Shown: in pieces, positions 22,701-34,700 of the stretch | Position numbering within the stretch: position 1 is the stretch's first letter | Layout: each line of letters begins with the position of its first letter | Origin: Zerene cesonia | Lineage: Eukaryota > Arthropoda > Insecta > Lepidoptera > Pieridae | Direction of reading: 5' to 3' | Assembly: GCF_012273895.1 (NCBI RefSeq) | Contig: NC_052108.1 | Location: 1,674,001 to 1,738,000 of the forward strand | Length of the DNA stretch: 64,000 nt | Made by a program: the position numbers and the translations under genes | Notes under the pieces: generated by a model | The model's database searches: none | What the model saw: only the letters and a program-made list of their open reading frames with translations | Told to the model about the DNA's origin: nothing

Positions 22701-25700
22701 TCTTCTTATCGACTAAATACCGCAGAACCGATTTGAATGAAATTTGTCCAGAGATAGCTTAAGACCTGATACAGGACAAAGGATTATGCTTATCCCGGAA
22801 ATCCCATGGGAACGGTAGAAATATGCGGAGAGGACCTCGGACGGTTGTACTTTTTTGATTACGCTTGATTATAAGCTAATATGGCGATACATGTTATATC
22901 AATGTCGGATTTTAGAATATTCGACGGTGTTGGAGATATGGGTTTGTAAAAATAGTGAAAAGATTCGCGTAGGAGTCTTAAAACGATTGTTATTTATCTT
23001 GTAAGTTTTTTGTTTTTAAAACGAATCGCAAACTGCGCAATACAAATTACTTTATACGTGCAATAAAACATTAGTGAAACAAATTTATGATTCAATATTT
23101 AAATGTTTTAGTTTTAGTTTTAGCTTATTTTTTATCGGCTTAGCCCGTTTAAACAATGGAAGTTCCCACACTAAAAAAATAGCCTATGTCACTCTCTAGC
23201 TAGGATGCTATCTCAATAAAATCGCTTCGTAGCGTACGTTGAAAGAAATAACAAACAAATATACTTTCGCTTTTATGAAATTTATGGTGATTTTTGGTCG
23301 GGAATCATCTAATTTAACTACGTATATTAAATGTAATGGGAACAAACGTGTATAATGCGATACTTAAAATCCGAACCACGTGTTCGTGATTTGGATATAA
23401 TTCAAAGATTACAATCGTTGTTATTCTTACGTGACGGTCAGTTGAGGAAGTTGTATTTATGCGTAGTGTATTGCTATTGTATATACTCAGCAGCGGTGGC
23501 TCAGTGGTGAGTAAGTCGGGGGTTCGACACCAGGCGAGCGTGTAGGCAATAAATCAATTCGTCATTTTCTCTGCGCCTTACCACTGACTGTCACTGTAAA
23601 GGAAAACATCGTGAGGACATCGACATGTCCAATAATTAAAAGCTCGACGACCTTTGACATCTGCCAACCTGGATTGTCTGGATTGTCTTGGACTATCGTG
23701 GTTGATCCACGCCTAGACCCTCACAGGAGGCCCGTGTCCCTTGTCCCTACAGTGAGCGAATTATGCGTTAAATTTAAAGCAAATGTTACGTGGGTTTATT
23801 ATCTATTGAAATTTCGACAGATTCACAAACATACGGACATACGTAATTGCGAGGTGTTAAATATCTCTCCAATGCATACCTTTTATGTAGCGCATAAGAG
23901 AATAAGATCATCCAGTAACTGTGTTTGCCCTTCAGCATATCCATATAATCGTCGGAATACATTAAATTAAAATATGCAATTAAAAAATCATTAACTTATG
24001 CTTTTGGGATCGAGTATTATGTAGGTATAAGGCACTTACAAAAACTGCGACGCAGTCAGTCATGCAAATCTTCGACCATTAACACGTCCTCATATCACGT
24101 GTGTTGAACTAACATGTCAATGCATGATAATACAAGACATGCGTATTAAAATTACATGTACAAATTATGAATTTGAAAACTCATACGATGATCGAATATC
24201 TATATTGAAATAGTTTTGTATTTTCTCGTGTTTGATTTTACGCGAGTATTACGCATTTAGAAATTAAAGGCTTAAACGCGATTTAGTCATAATATAATGA
24301 ATAAATCGCGTTTAAAATCCGTTTAAAAGTCTTTAATTTCTGAAAGTTTTGTATCATTAGTTTTTACCGCTGTCTTTTCAGAATGTTATAATTCCCTATA
24401 ACGTTAATTTAAAAACTAGGTTTTATATCTATTTATTTTCTTTCAACGAGAATCAGCTGATAGCTTACAAAATTCCAGTCCGTCTATAAAGTTAGAGAAA
24501 ACAGAGAAGCAAAACAGTTAAAAACTCGTACGTATATTATAATTAAAATTAATTGTCAATTAAGCAATGACAGGCGTTTAAATTTAATTTTTAGTTTTAT
24601 AGCATTGAAATGCTTTATAAATGAGAAATTTTGAAAGAATAGAAAAAATTTGATCACGAGGCAGGATTCGAACCTGCGTATCTTGCCTAACCGTTGCTAC
24701 GGTTAGGCAAGATACGCAGGTTCGAATCCTGCCTCGTGATCAAATTTTTTCTATTCTTTCAAAATTTCTCAGGCGTTTAAATTGTTCAGTTAAATGAGAC
24801 GTCGAGAGTTTTTTTGCCTAATTATCAAGTGATTGTTGATTTAAGTGAACAACTTGGTTATATATGTAGTTTCTATGTGGGATATATGTAGTTTCTATCT
24901 CGCTCCGCCACGAATTGGTCCAGCTCGTGCCGGGGAAGTACCACACCCCCAAAGAAAGCCGGCGTGAAATTGTAGAACGCTGTGTTTCATACGGTGATTC
25001 GAGGACTGCTTCCTTTTCCTCACCCTTCTCAGTCCATACCTTCTTTCCAGTTGTCAATCCTTTCCTTATCCTTTTCCCCTTTAAAATTTTTGGTCGATGA
25101 AATACTATTGTCCACGGTTTCGCTCCGTGGTCAGAGAAAAATAGTAATTGTCGTACATTTTAATATAGCGCCATCTATCGGAAGCCTACGCAATCGACAG
25201 ACTAGTCTATTGAAGATTAATTAGTCTTTTTGTCAAAAACAATAATACATAAAATTCGGTAGATAAATATAAGAGCTAATTCATTAAGTATCAGGTTTGA
25301 TGCTTGTTTTTTTGTATATTCAACACATATATCAAACCTAATAGTTTTTATGATTTTAAGTACTAACTTTTTGTACGTCTCGTGTCGACTTCGACGCGTT
25401 TCCTCGAAAAAGAAAATGATAAAATATCGGTATATTAAATAGGTAGGTAGTTTTGAAGCAGCATACAGTTGTGGTTGTGTAAATAAAAATATCGAAGTAT
25501 CTTTACTATTTATGTGAAGTTGAAGAGTTTGTGTTTGAACGATCTCATCTCAAGACCCGCATAAATTTGTTGTTAATTGGGTGACGAGCACACTTCGGCA
25601 CCAATTGGGCCAGCTCGATCAACGGAAGATACCCCCATGTTTAATGTAATGATCATGGTCTGTGCTGATTGCTTACCATCAGATCATCTTATTTTCATAT

Positions 25701-28700
25701 ATTATGTGAAAGTGTGTTGTATGTTTATATATCGTTATCGTCGCAACGAAAGATTTTATGATATGACTTTAGTATCGGTGATAATTAAATGGCTACTTTT
25801 TACAGCGGTCAAACATCAACAGAAAGTTGCATCAAAATGTTAAAGACTCGAGGAAACTTAGTGGTTATTTAAAATTCATGCATTTGACAATTTGCAAGGG
25901 GAGGGGAGATGTTGTGAATGGTATGAATAATAAAAATATATATACAACAAACTAATTGTCAGAATTAGACTAAAATTAAATGGAACCATATAGAGAACAC
26001 ACGGGAGACACCAACTTTCAAATGAAAAAAGAATCGACGAAATTGGTTCACCCATTAAGATGTTATGCGGTAACAAACACGAAACGAAGTCGGTTAAAAA
26101 GAAGCACGGAAAATTCGAAAATATTAAGTACGACACCGTCTGGCGGGTCAGCTAATTATAATATATGGTCTGATTTTTGACGCAATGATCTATCTAGCCT
26201 AGTCTAAGGCAGTATATAATCATAGTATGTACCATGTATTATTGTTTATTGTACATAGCATCGCGTCGAAATGCAAATATGCGACATCGAGACTTGTTTG
26301 TCGTGAGTGGCGCGTGAGTGGAAATAAAAATATGTATACCAGTAGTCAGTACTCGTGTGTGTTATTGAATTATAGCACATATGTATATGTTGTAACGGCT
26401 GCATTTTATTTGTAACTTGATTTGTTTGCGTCTATGCAGCCAAAGATGTTATTGTTGACAACCTATCTGACTTCATCTTGATGTAGAAGCATATTCCACT
26501 GCAGATTTATGGGTCCCAGTTTTGGTTTAAATTTCGCTTTATATGCCTTTATACCATAACTATCTACGATCAATACTGTTTTTCGAAATTCGTTATAGAA
26601 TTTTCATTCATATATTTGGTGGAGTCGAATCAATCATCTTATTGGACTAGAGGTATGATCGTTTTTCAGTTGAAAAATAAGAACATAATTAAAGGGTTTT
26701 TAGTGGTTTGTGGTATTTAAACGACCAGTTTATCACAATAGAATTTAATCTATAACGGAGCACAATACCTCTCATGGAGCCGGCCAACAAGAGGCATTAG
26801 CATAGTGACACTTATATCCCAGAATAAATAGAAAAATTTATATAAATAGGTGCGTTCAGTTTATACATTTAGAATAACGCACAAGAGTGGATTTAAGTAT
26901 GTATCGTAGTCTGCTTTTTCAGAAAAGAACACATCAACATTAGCCCATATTTGTTCCTACGGTAGTGATGTGGACGACGGACGTCCTTTGAGAGTTCAAG
27001 CCACAATCCGACGCGCTGGCCAAGTGCGGATTGGCAGATGTCACATGTCGTCGAACTTTTAATTCTCGGACATGCCGGTTACCTCACGACGTTTTGCTGT
27101 TTTCTTTCACCGTATGGTGCAGTGGTTATGTGGATAAGGTGCAAACACACGATATATATGAGGATATAATGATAAGTCAATTTATTTTTGCATTCCTGTC
27201 TGGTCTCGACTTTTAGATGGTTAATATTTGCTACCTGGAATTGATGTTTATGATATACGAGTAATTAATGTTTATATTAAGGAGTAGACATAACAAATGA
27301 TAAGAGGTTGTATATTATATAGCATAGTTTAAAAGAATAGCTGAGTATTTGCTACTTTCCTACTAATGTCGCGAAATTCGTACATATATGCGTGTGTGTA
27401 TCAAATCATCATCATCATCATCAGCCCATCATGTTCCCAATGCTGGGACAGAGGCCTCCTATGAGGGTACAGGCCATGATCCACCACGCTGGCCAAGTAT
27501 GGTTTGGCAGATGTCACATGTCGTCGAACTTTTTGATTCTTGGACATGCCGGTTTCCTCACGATGTTTTCCTTCACCGTTTTAAGCAGTGGTGATGCAAC
27601 ATGCGCAGATAAATTGAAAAATCAATTCATTTCCTGCACGCTCGCCCCGGTCTCGAACCCCGACTTATCGATTTTGAAGTCCGAGGTTCTCAACACTGAG
27701 CCACCACTGCTTTCTTCAGTATTAGAAAAAAAACGTTATTAATTTATTTGCATGTAATGAATTATTAAAAAAGGAACATGCGCTCTCTTTCTACACTAAA
27801 CTAGACCATATCAAACTCACTTCACTGCTTTCAAACATTCCGGTTTATAAACGCAGATGTATTTTCAGCATAGAAACAATAAATGTATTCAAATGAACGA
27901 TACGAACAAGCGGTAAAGACACAATCGCCGCTGCCACTGACCCCGATTACGCGTTTATACTGAATATTAATGGGTTTCCGAAAATTTCACGCCCGTTTAA
28001 CCTCGAACCTGAAGCCGTTATTGTTTTCTTTGACATTGTTTTGTCAGCGCTGATATTTATATTTTTTATGATATACTAGATGCGCCCCGCGGTTTCACCC
28101 GCGTAATCCTGTAGGAAAATCGGGGTAACAAGTTGCCTATGTGTTATTCCAGTTGTCCAGCTATCTACGTACCAAATGTCATTGCAATCGGTTCATTAGT
28201 TTTTGCGTGAAAGAGCAACAAACACACACACACATCCTTACAAACTTTCGCATTTATAATATTAGTAGGACGCGCGCAACCAAGCTGGGTGGGTCGCCTG
28301 ATGGTAAGCGTCCGTCTCCGCCCATGAAAATATGCAGAGATAGGGTTGCTGGAAATGCTTTGCGCGCTTGTTAAGGGTACGAGATATGGAGAGGATTGAG
28401 GACGTTTAGAGTGGAAAGGGTGAGGAAAAGGATACGGGCATGTCGCACCTCCAGCCATCATGCGTAACACGGCGACATTAATTTAATCCGGCCCACACGT
28501 TACAATTTTATTTTTTATTTTAATTGGTATTTGTTCTTATTGGTGATATTCTATAGTCATTCAATTTAAAGTCACAAAGTTGTATACATGTATCGGAAAT
28601 TACAAAATAAACATTATTCGTTTAGCCATATTCGTATCATTGTGAGACGTGTAACAGATAGGTGGTAATAATTCGTATCTGCCCAAATTATATTCTTTAA

Positions 28701-31700
28701 ACTCTTATATAAATAAGGCTATTTATTTCTTTGAGTAAATTCCGCCTTAGCGCTTATAAAACGGCTTGTGAATATGACAATAATGCTGTCAAACTGGTCC
28801 AAATCTATATACCTACGTATTTAACTACCAATTAAATATCAACCAGTCAAAAATACTGTAAATTATCCAATAATAATTTTAGCAAAATTCTTGGTATGAT
28901 ATGAATATTATGAGCAATTAAATGCACCGCAATAAAAGCGAGAGGTAAACTTTTATATTTAATAACCGAAAGATTTGTATTTAACTAGCTTATCTCCCGC
29001 GTCTTTGTCCGCGTAGATAAAAGACAATTCCGGTGGTTTGCCCGTATAGTAGTACCTGTTCCCGTATGCTTTCTATGTCAAAGCGATGATGTGTTCTTTC
29101 TCGAAAGTTAAATTGTCGTTATGGCTAATTTCATTCATATCGGTTGAGCCGTTTAAGCGTGAAGAAGAGGTAGGCAGACAGATTTTCTTTCACATTTATG
29201 ATATTGAATTAATACGGATTATCGTGCATTTTGACTAACCTATCTTTGCTGAAAATACAATACGATTATTGCCATTTAACAAAATCACGGAATACGTTTT
29301 GATTTTATTTTATTCATATTATGATAATTGTTGCTATTGTTTTTTGTATGAAAATATTTTTGCGAATTTTTTTCCTTAAATTGTGGTAATTGCGATTCGG
29401 TTAAATAATTTATATTGTGTTGAAAAATACTCGAAAATTCTGCGCTGTGTTGCCACCCGTTATTATCTTAATTGCTTTGCGCATTAACTGTTACGGGTGG
29501 GTTTCGGTTTTAGTTTTTTTCTTTTGTCGTTTACATTAAAAACACTGTATTTTCTGCATTGATTTCTTGTTGCTTCCTTGGTAGAGTTTGACGTTTTATA
29601 ATAGGGGTGTGAGGGCTTTTGGATTCGATTCTCAGTGGAGCCACACGAAGACGTATGAAAAGTCGCGTTTATTAGTTAGGTTAAAAACTTTTATAGCATA
29701 AATAAGTAGTATAAATAAGTATTTGGCAAATGAGAAGTCACGTTTAGTGGGGCACAATAAGCTCAGCTATTATGAGTTAGGTTAAAAACTTGTATATAAT
29801 TAGCTAATGGGTATACGTAATGAAATGAAATGAAAAGAAATGAAAAAAAAAATTTGTACATCATAAAAACTACAATGATAAGTGACAATAGGTAACTTAA
29901 AATGTACAGAGGGCGGTCTTATCAGTGAAAGCGATCTCTCCCCGACAACCCGGAAGAGAGGATTAAAATTAAGGTGGTGGTGCAATACAATAGTTAATTG
30001 AAAAATTTGATGTTATGTTTCTAATAATAAGGACTATAGGTACTTGTCATGATTTACATATATATGCTGCGGCAAATAGTGATTGTATTATGTAGGCCCG
30101 TTTCCTTTTCCTCACCCGTCCCAGTCCATTCCTTCTTTCCAGTCGTTAATCCTTTCCTTTTCCCTTATCCCATAAAAGCGGGTAGCGCATTCGCAGAGGC
30201 ACTACCTTTGCGAATGTTCATGGACGCTAGTGATTGCTTACCATCAGGCGAACCACCAGCTCAGTTGTCCGCTATGACATAAAAAAAAACATGTTGTAGA
30301 TAACAAATATAGCAATCGTAAAATGATATCGTTTTAGAGTACATATATCGCTGAAGATTTTATTTGAACGCCCTAATCTCAGGAGCTACTGGTCCGAATT
30401 GAAAGATTCATTCACATATAGCTGGAATAGGTATAGATAGGGTATCTACAAGGTATGAGTTTAATCTTGGTTTTTATCAAAATTACATCTTAAAACATAC
30501 TATTGTAGCTATGAATAAAAATATTGTTACATAGTCTTTATATTTACATAAGAAGACGGAAATAGGAAATTATAAGAATTATTAAAGTGCGATATCTGAT
30601 GACGTAAATAAATATTCACGTCGAAGTTTTAACTCGGCTGTCCAAATAAGGAGTGATCAGTGAATTGTTTTCATGGTATAAACAATTTATTTATACTCCG
30701 ATAACATATATCTCAAACTTACCCGACCTGAGCTGAGCTGAGTATTGTCGAACGTTGTGTCTCGTATTTTGGAACAGTTACGGTTAAAGACATTTATTTA
30801 TCTAAAGATTACATTTTAATCAATTACAGAGAAATACAATTAGTTACATCATGTTAACTCGCTTCGCGTTATAACTAACAAAAGTAACTGTTATTTTACA
30901 TGGCAATGTTTATATTAATTGTCTGTATTATTAATTATCTGTATTAGGTTGAAATATGTTTTGTTCGTTCACTTGTTCGCTCGCTCTCTTGCTCTCACGC
31001 GCCTCAGTGTATAAGATTTAACTTAGATTTGCTAAAACCATTAAATTCAAAGTTGTTTGGAATCTGCGTTTCATTCATTAAAAACCAACATCAGTAACAA
31101 ACAAAAATAAAAACAAATTGAGGGTAGTTTCTACTTCTAAATAAAAAGTAACCCAGCAACGTTCTAAAGACGGATTTTTTCTAAGACTTGTAGCCTAGCT
31201 AAAGATGAGTTATTCAAATTTTAAATGACTAACTTTTATTTGTACTCTTTTTTTTTAAATAACAGTTTACAGTTTCCTTGTTTATTATCGGAATAACATT
31301 TCGTTGTAGTGGATTACCGGTTGTGTATGTTGCAATTTCTCATTGTTATTACGATGTCGATTAATTAAAAAACGTACAGATATATAACATTGTTTGATAT
31401 AAATAGTAGTTTCTCTTTGATAAATAAACGAAATAGAATTGATTTTACTTGAGTATCCAATATACAATCTGATTAAAACGATTTCGTATAAGCACAATAA
31501 TCATTGCGTATCTTTATTTTGTCATGTTAAATGAAACCAGCGAAATCAACTTTTAAAGAGAAACAATTCAAACCGTATTTTGCGAATATTCGTTTCTAAC
31601 GAGATTCTCTTTTCCAGATGGGAGCTGGTGCGAATGGACCAGGTGGTAGACGCGCTCTGGAGTTAATACTGAGCGGCGGTCTGAAGTCGCTGGCTCGCAC

Positions 31701-34700
31701 CAACAAGCCGGTGCGGCGGGCTGCCAGCAGGGACTCGGTGCTGTCGCAGCCACAGCCTCTGCTTGAAGGTATTTGTCCCCTTTGGGTGGAGAAGTGGGTA
31801 AAGTGGTTGATATGTATTGTAGTTGATGATGATTAGTGGTCTCAAGCCGCAAGCTGGTGCGACGGGCTGGAAGCAAGGAATAGGTGATGTCGCAGCCGCA
31901 GCCTCTGCTTGAAAGTATCTGTGCAGGCCTGGTGTTGAAAATTTGGGTGTTTTATCTAACGATCTAGGAATGGCGTTTATTATTGAACTTGAGACACATA
32001 TGTTTTCTCTTGAAGTGTCCATGTTATAGTAACTCTAAAAGACAGTTGATGGCAGATTGTTCTAAAGTATTCAAGTTGGTTGCATGCATTTGGAAGAATT
32101 GTGTTTTTCCAGAGCTGTACGATTATATACTCTTTCTGATCGCGAGAAATGTCAGTTGAAATTTAGCAGATCAAGAATATATACTAGGTTATAGAATAGG
32201 TCTATTCTTTATTTTCTTAAGTCCACAATTCTGCTAGCGTGTTTAGCTATGCCTACATGTTATCCCAGGCCCTAATGTATTATCATATCATATTTCACCT
32301 AAATCAACTATGATGTTTTTGCTTGTCTCAGACGCTATAGCTTATACAGACGAATATTTAACCGAGATTTTGGCGTGTATTAGATCTGGTCTAAAGTCAA
32401 TACCAGATATCTTAACTTTTTTCCTATAAAATTGTAAATAACTCCGAACAATTCTCATTCCAATACGTCCATTAGTTGTAAATGTCAAGTGATTTAACCA
32501 TCAAACGTTAAGTTTTAAAGTGGATAATGATTCTTTAAGGTTTCCTCGTTAATACAGAGTTGTTAGAACTACTTCGTTGCGGCTCAAGGGGAATGTTCCA
32601 GTCATTTATTTGTATAGCTGTATTATATACTAGCTGTTCGCCCCGGCTTCGCCCGTGGTAGATATAAAGCCTTAATTCTCCCTCAATACTTTTATTGTAG
32701 GGCATCTAAAACTGAAAGAATTCAAAACGGACCAGTAGTTCCTGAGATTAGCACGTTCAAACAAACAAACGAACAAACTCTTCAGCTTTATAATATATAG
32801 CTGTCCAGTTGAATATCTGAATTATTGGGATCTGAGTTAAATATTTGAGTTTAAATAATATCAAACGAACTAACTAACCCTTCAGCTTTATAGGTATACT
32901 GGTTTGGATGTTTCAATAAAGATATGTTACGGAACTCTATTTTTTTCCAAAATAAAATATAGTCTATGTTACTCGTGGATAATGTAGCTTTCGAATGGTG
33001 AAAGAATTTTCAAAATCGGTCCAGTAGTTTTTGAGCCTATTCATTACAACCAAACAAACAAAGTTTTCCTCTTTATAAGATAATATAATAAATAATAAAT
33101 AATAAACTCCGTGTATTAGAATATGTACTCTATCTTGAGGGGTTATTAAACTCATTTAATGATATGTTATACTATTGAGGGAATATTATAGCCGCCTTCT
33201 GGGTATCGTCAATGTTGTCAATCTTACAATGTCGCCTGTGACATGTCCAATTACTAGCTTTTGCCCATGACTTCGCACGCGTTAATTCGGAATAGTTAAA
33301 TTGATGTTATTATACTCTCTCTATCTGTTAATAAAAACCCTATCGAATGCCGCTGCGTAGTTTTAAAGACTTAAGCATATATAGGGACTGAGAAAGCTAC
33401 TCTGTTTTATACTACTAGTGATGTGTAATGCATCGGTCGACAGATCTGATCTTAATCAAAATCAAATATCCAGTTGTATGACTGTAATCTAAAAATAAAT
33501 TAAGTAATTTTTTGTCCAAATATCACTGAAATGAAAAGAGTGATCGATTATTGCATTTGAGTGTGAAAATTAAAGTTTGGATGAGATTTGTTTGCATACA
33601 TTTCAGCACATCCTTTTAGAATTTGAGTTCCGAATAAATGTTTACATTACATCTATATTCTATACCTACACTATAGTAATAACTAGTGACTCGCCCTGGC
33701 TTCGCACGAGTGCAATTATGCACGTATTATAAATATATGAATCACTCTATGTATTAAAAAAAAACAGTTCTGTAATTTTAAAAACCAAAGCATACAAACA
33801 AACAGACGTTAGAAAGTGACTTTGTTTTATACTATGTAGTGATTTATATACTTGACTTATTACATATTATAACTTTAGCTTAATTTCCCTGCGCACTACG
33901 GACCAGCGTTCCTATTAATAAAACTTGCATACTAAATAGTATACAAAAATTATCGTTTCGTGTCTTCTATCGAAACTATATATCCATATAGTTTGTTGAT
34001 TCATACCTTAGACCATTAGTTTAGTTGCGTTAAATTGAAGATATGATAAAAAAACGTGTTTTTCCTTAAAAACTCTATATCTTTACCGTGTATAGGCTTA
34101 TGCTATCTTCACTAGAAATATATGTTTTTCCGTATTTAACTAATAAGCTCCATAACTTCTCTCTACTATATATTAATTTAATTCTGCCATAAATTCTTAT
34201 ACCATCGTTAAGCTACCCTTGGCTTTCGACTTGCACTTGATGATGATGATGATTCGTTGCACAGGTCTCCGCAAATGCTCCACGGTGCTGGCGCTGACGG
34301 ACCGCGAGCGTGCGCCGGAGCCGATCCGCGCGCACAACCGGCTGCGCGCGCCGTCCGTGTGCTCGAGGTGCTCGTCGCTGCTCTCGCTGGCCGGCGCTGG
34401 TGGCTCCAGGTGTGTTACTGTGTATAGACTCCATTGTAATTTGTATGTATACAACCCCTTTAGTAGGTGGAAATGTGTACTCGCATTGTAAGCTGTATAT
34501 TCACCACATTTTTTATGCTATAAACGGGCAACTGAGTTGGTGGTCCGCCTGATGGTAAGCGATCAACACCGCCCATTAACATACGCAGCGGTAGTGCCTC
34601 TGCGAATGCGCTGCCCGCGATAAGAAAGTCATAGGAAAGGATTGACGACTGGAAAGAAGGAATGGAATGGGAAGGAAAAGGATACGAGCCTCCGACTCCC

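Larger units (their letters stand above)
7791..31617 (+). other. Intron 1 (23.8 kb)
   Basis: It runs from donor gtaggt to acceptor tttccag. It holds the candidate alternative first exon, numerous Helitrons, several SINE families, LINE fragments and two fold-back structures, all listed separately. Stretches where I see nothing beyond AT-rich DNA: 7850-8600, 8880-9250, 10200-10500, 10720-11890, 12640-13230, 14800-15800, 16560-16820, 17600-18590, 19340-20740, 20910-21280, 21830-22650, 22850-23140, 23760-24210, 24380-24610, 25700-26930, 27730-28070, 28480-28980, 29220-29810 and 30300-31617. Confidence 0.85.
31769..34264 (+). other. Intron 2 (2.5 kb)
   Basis: It contains the decayed exon 2 duplicate near its start and Helitron-like copies at 32630-32800, 33255-33418 and 33676-33840. 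Between these, 31930-32620 and 33850-34238 show no further feature. Confidence 0.88.

Noticed and set aside
24622..24771. A genuine tRNA gene or a pair of divergent tRNA genes
   Set aside because: A B box is present but no D arm, anticodon arm or paired acceptor stem can be built from one arm.
27388..27742. ORFs of 68 and 116 codons with His or Ser runs
   Set aside because: Same SINE family as at 14112; not coding.
31618..31641. N-myristoylated start MGAGAN at exon 2
   Set aside because: Position 6 is Asn instead of the small Ser/Thr/Ala usually needed, and the exon is joined in frame to an upstream coding exon.
31663..32022. Antisense ORF across exon 2 and its duplicate
   Set aside because: Its apparent internal similarity reflects the exon duplication on the other strand.
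34310..34400. Extra zinc finger in exon 3
   Set aside because: Only one C-x2-C pair is present, with no second pair in reach.
34197..34454. Antisense ORFs opposite exon 3
   Set aside because: Shadow of a GC-rich exon; the sense frame has matching splice phases and continues into RING1.
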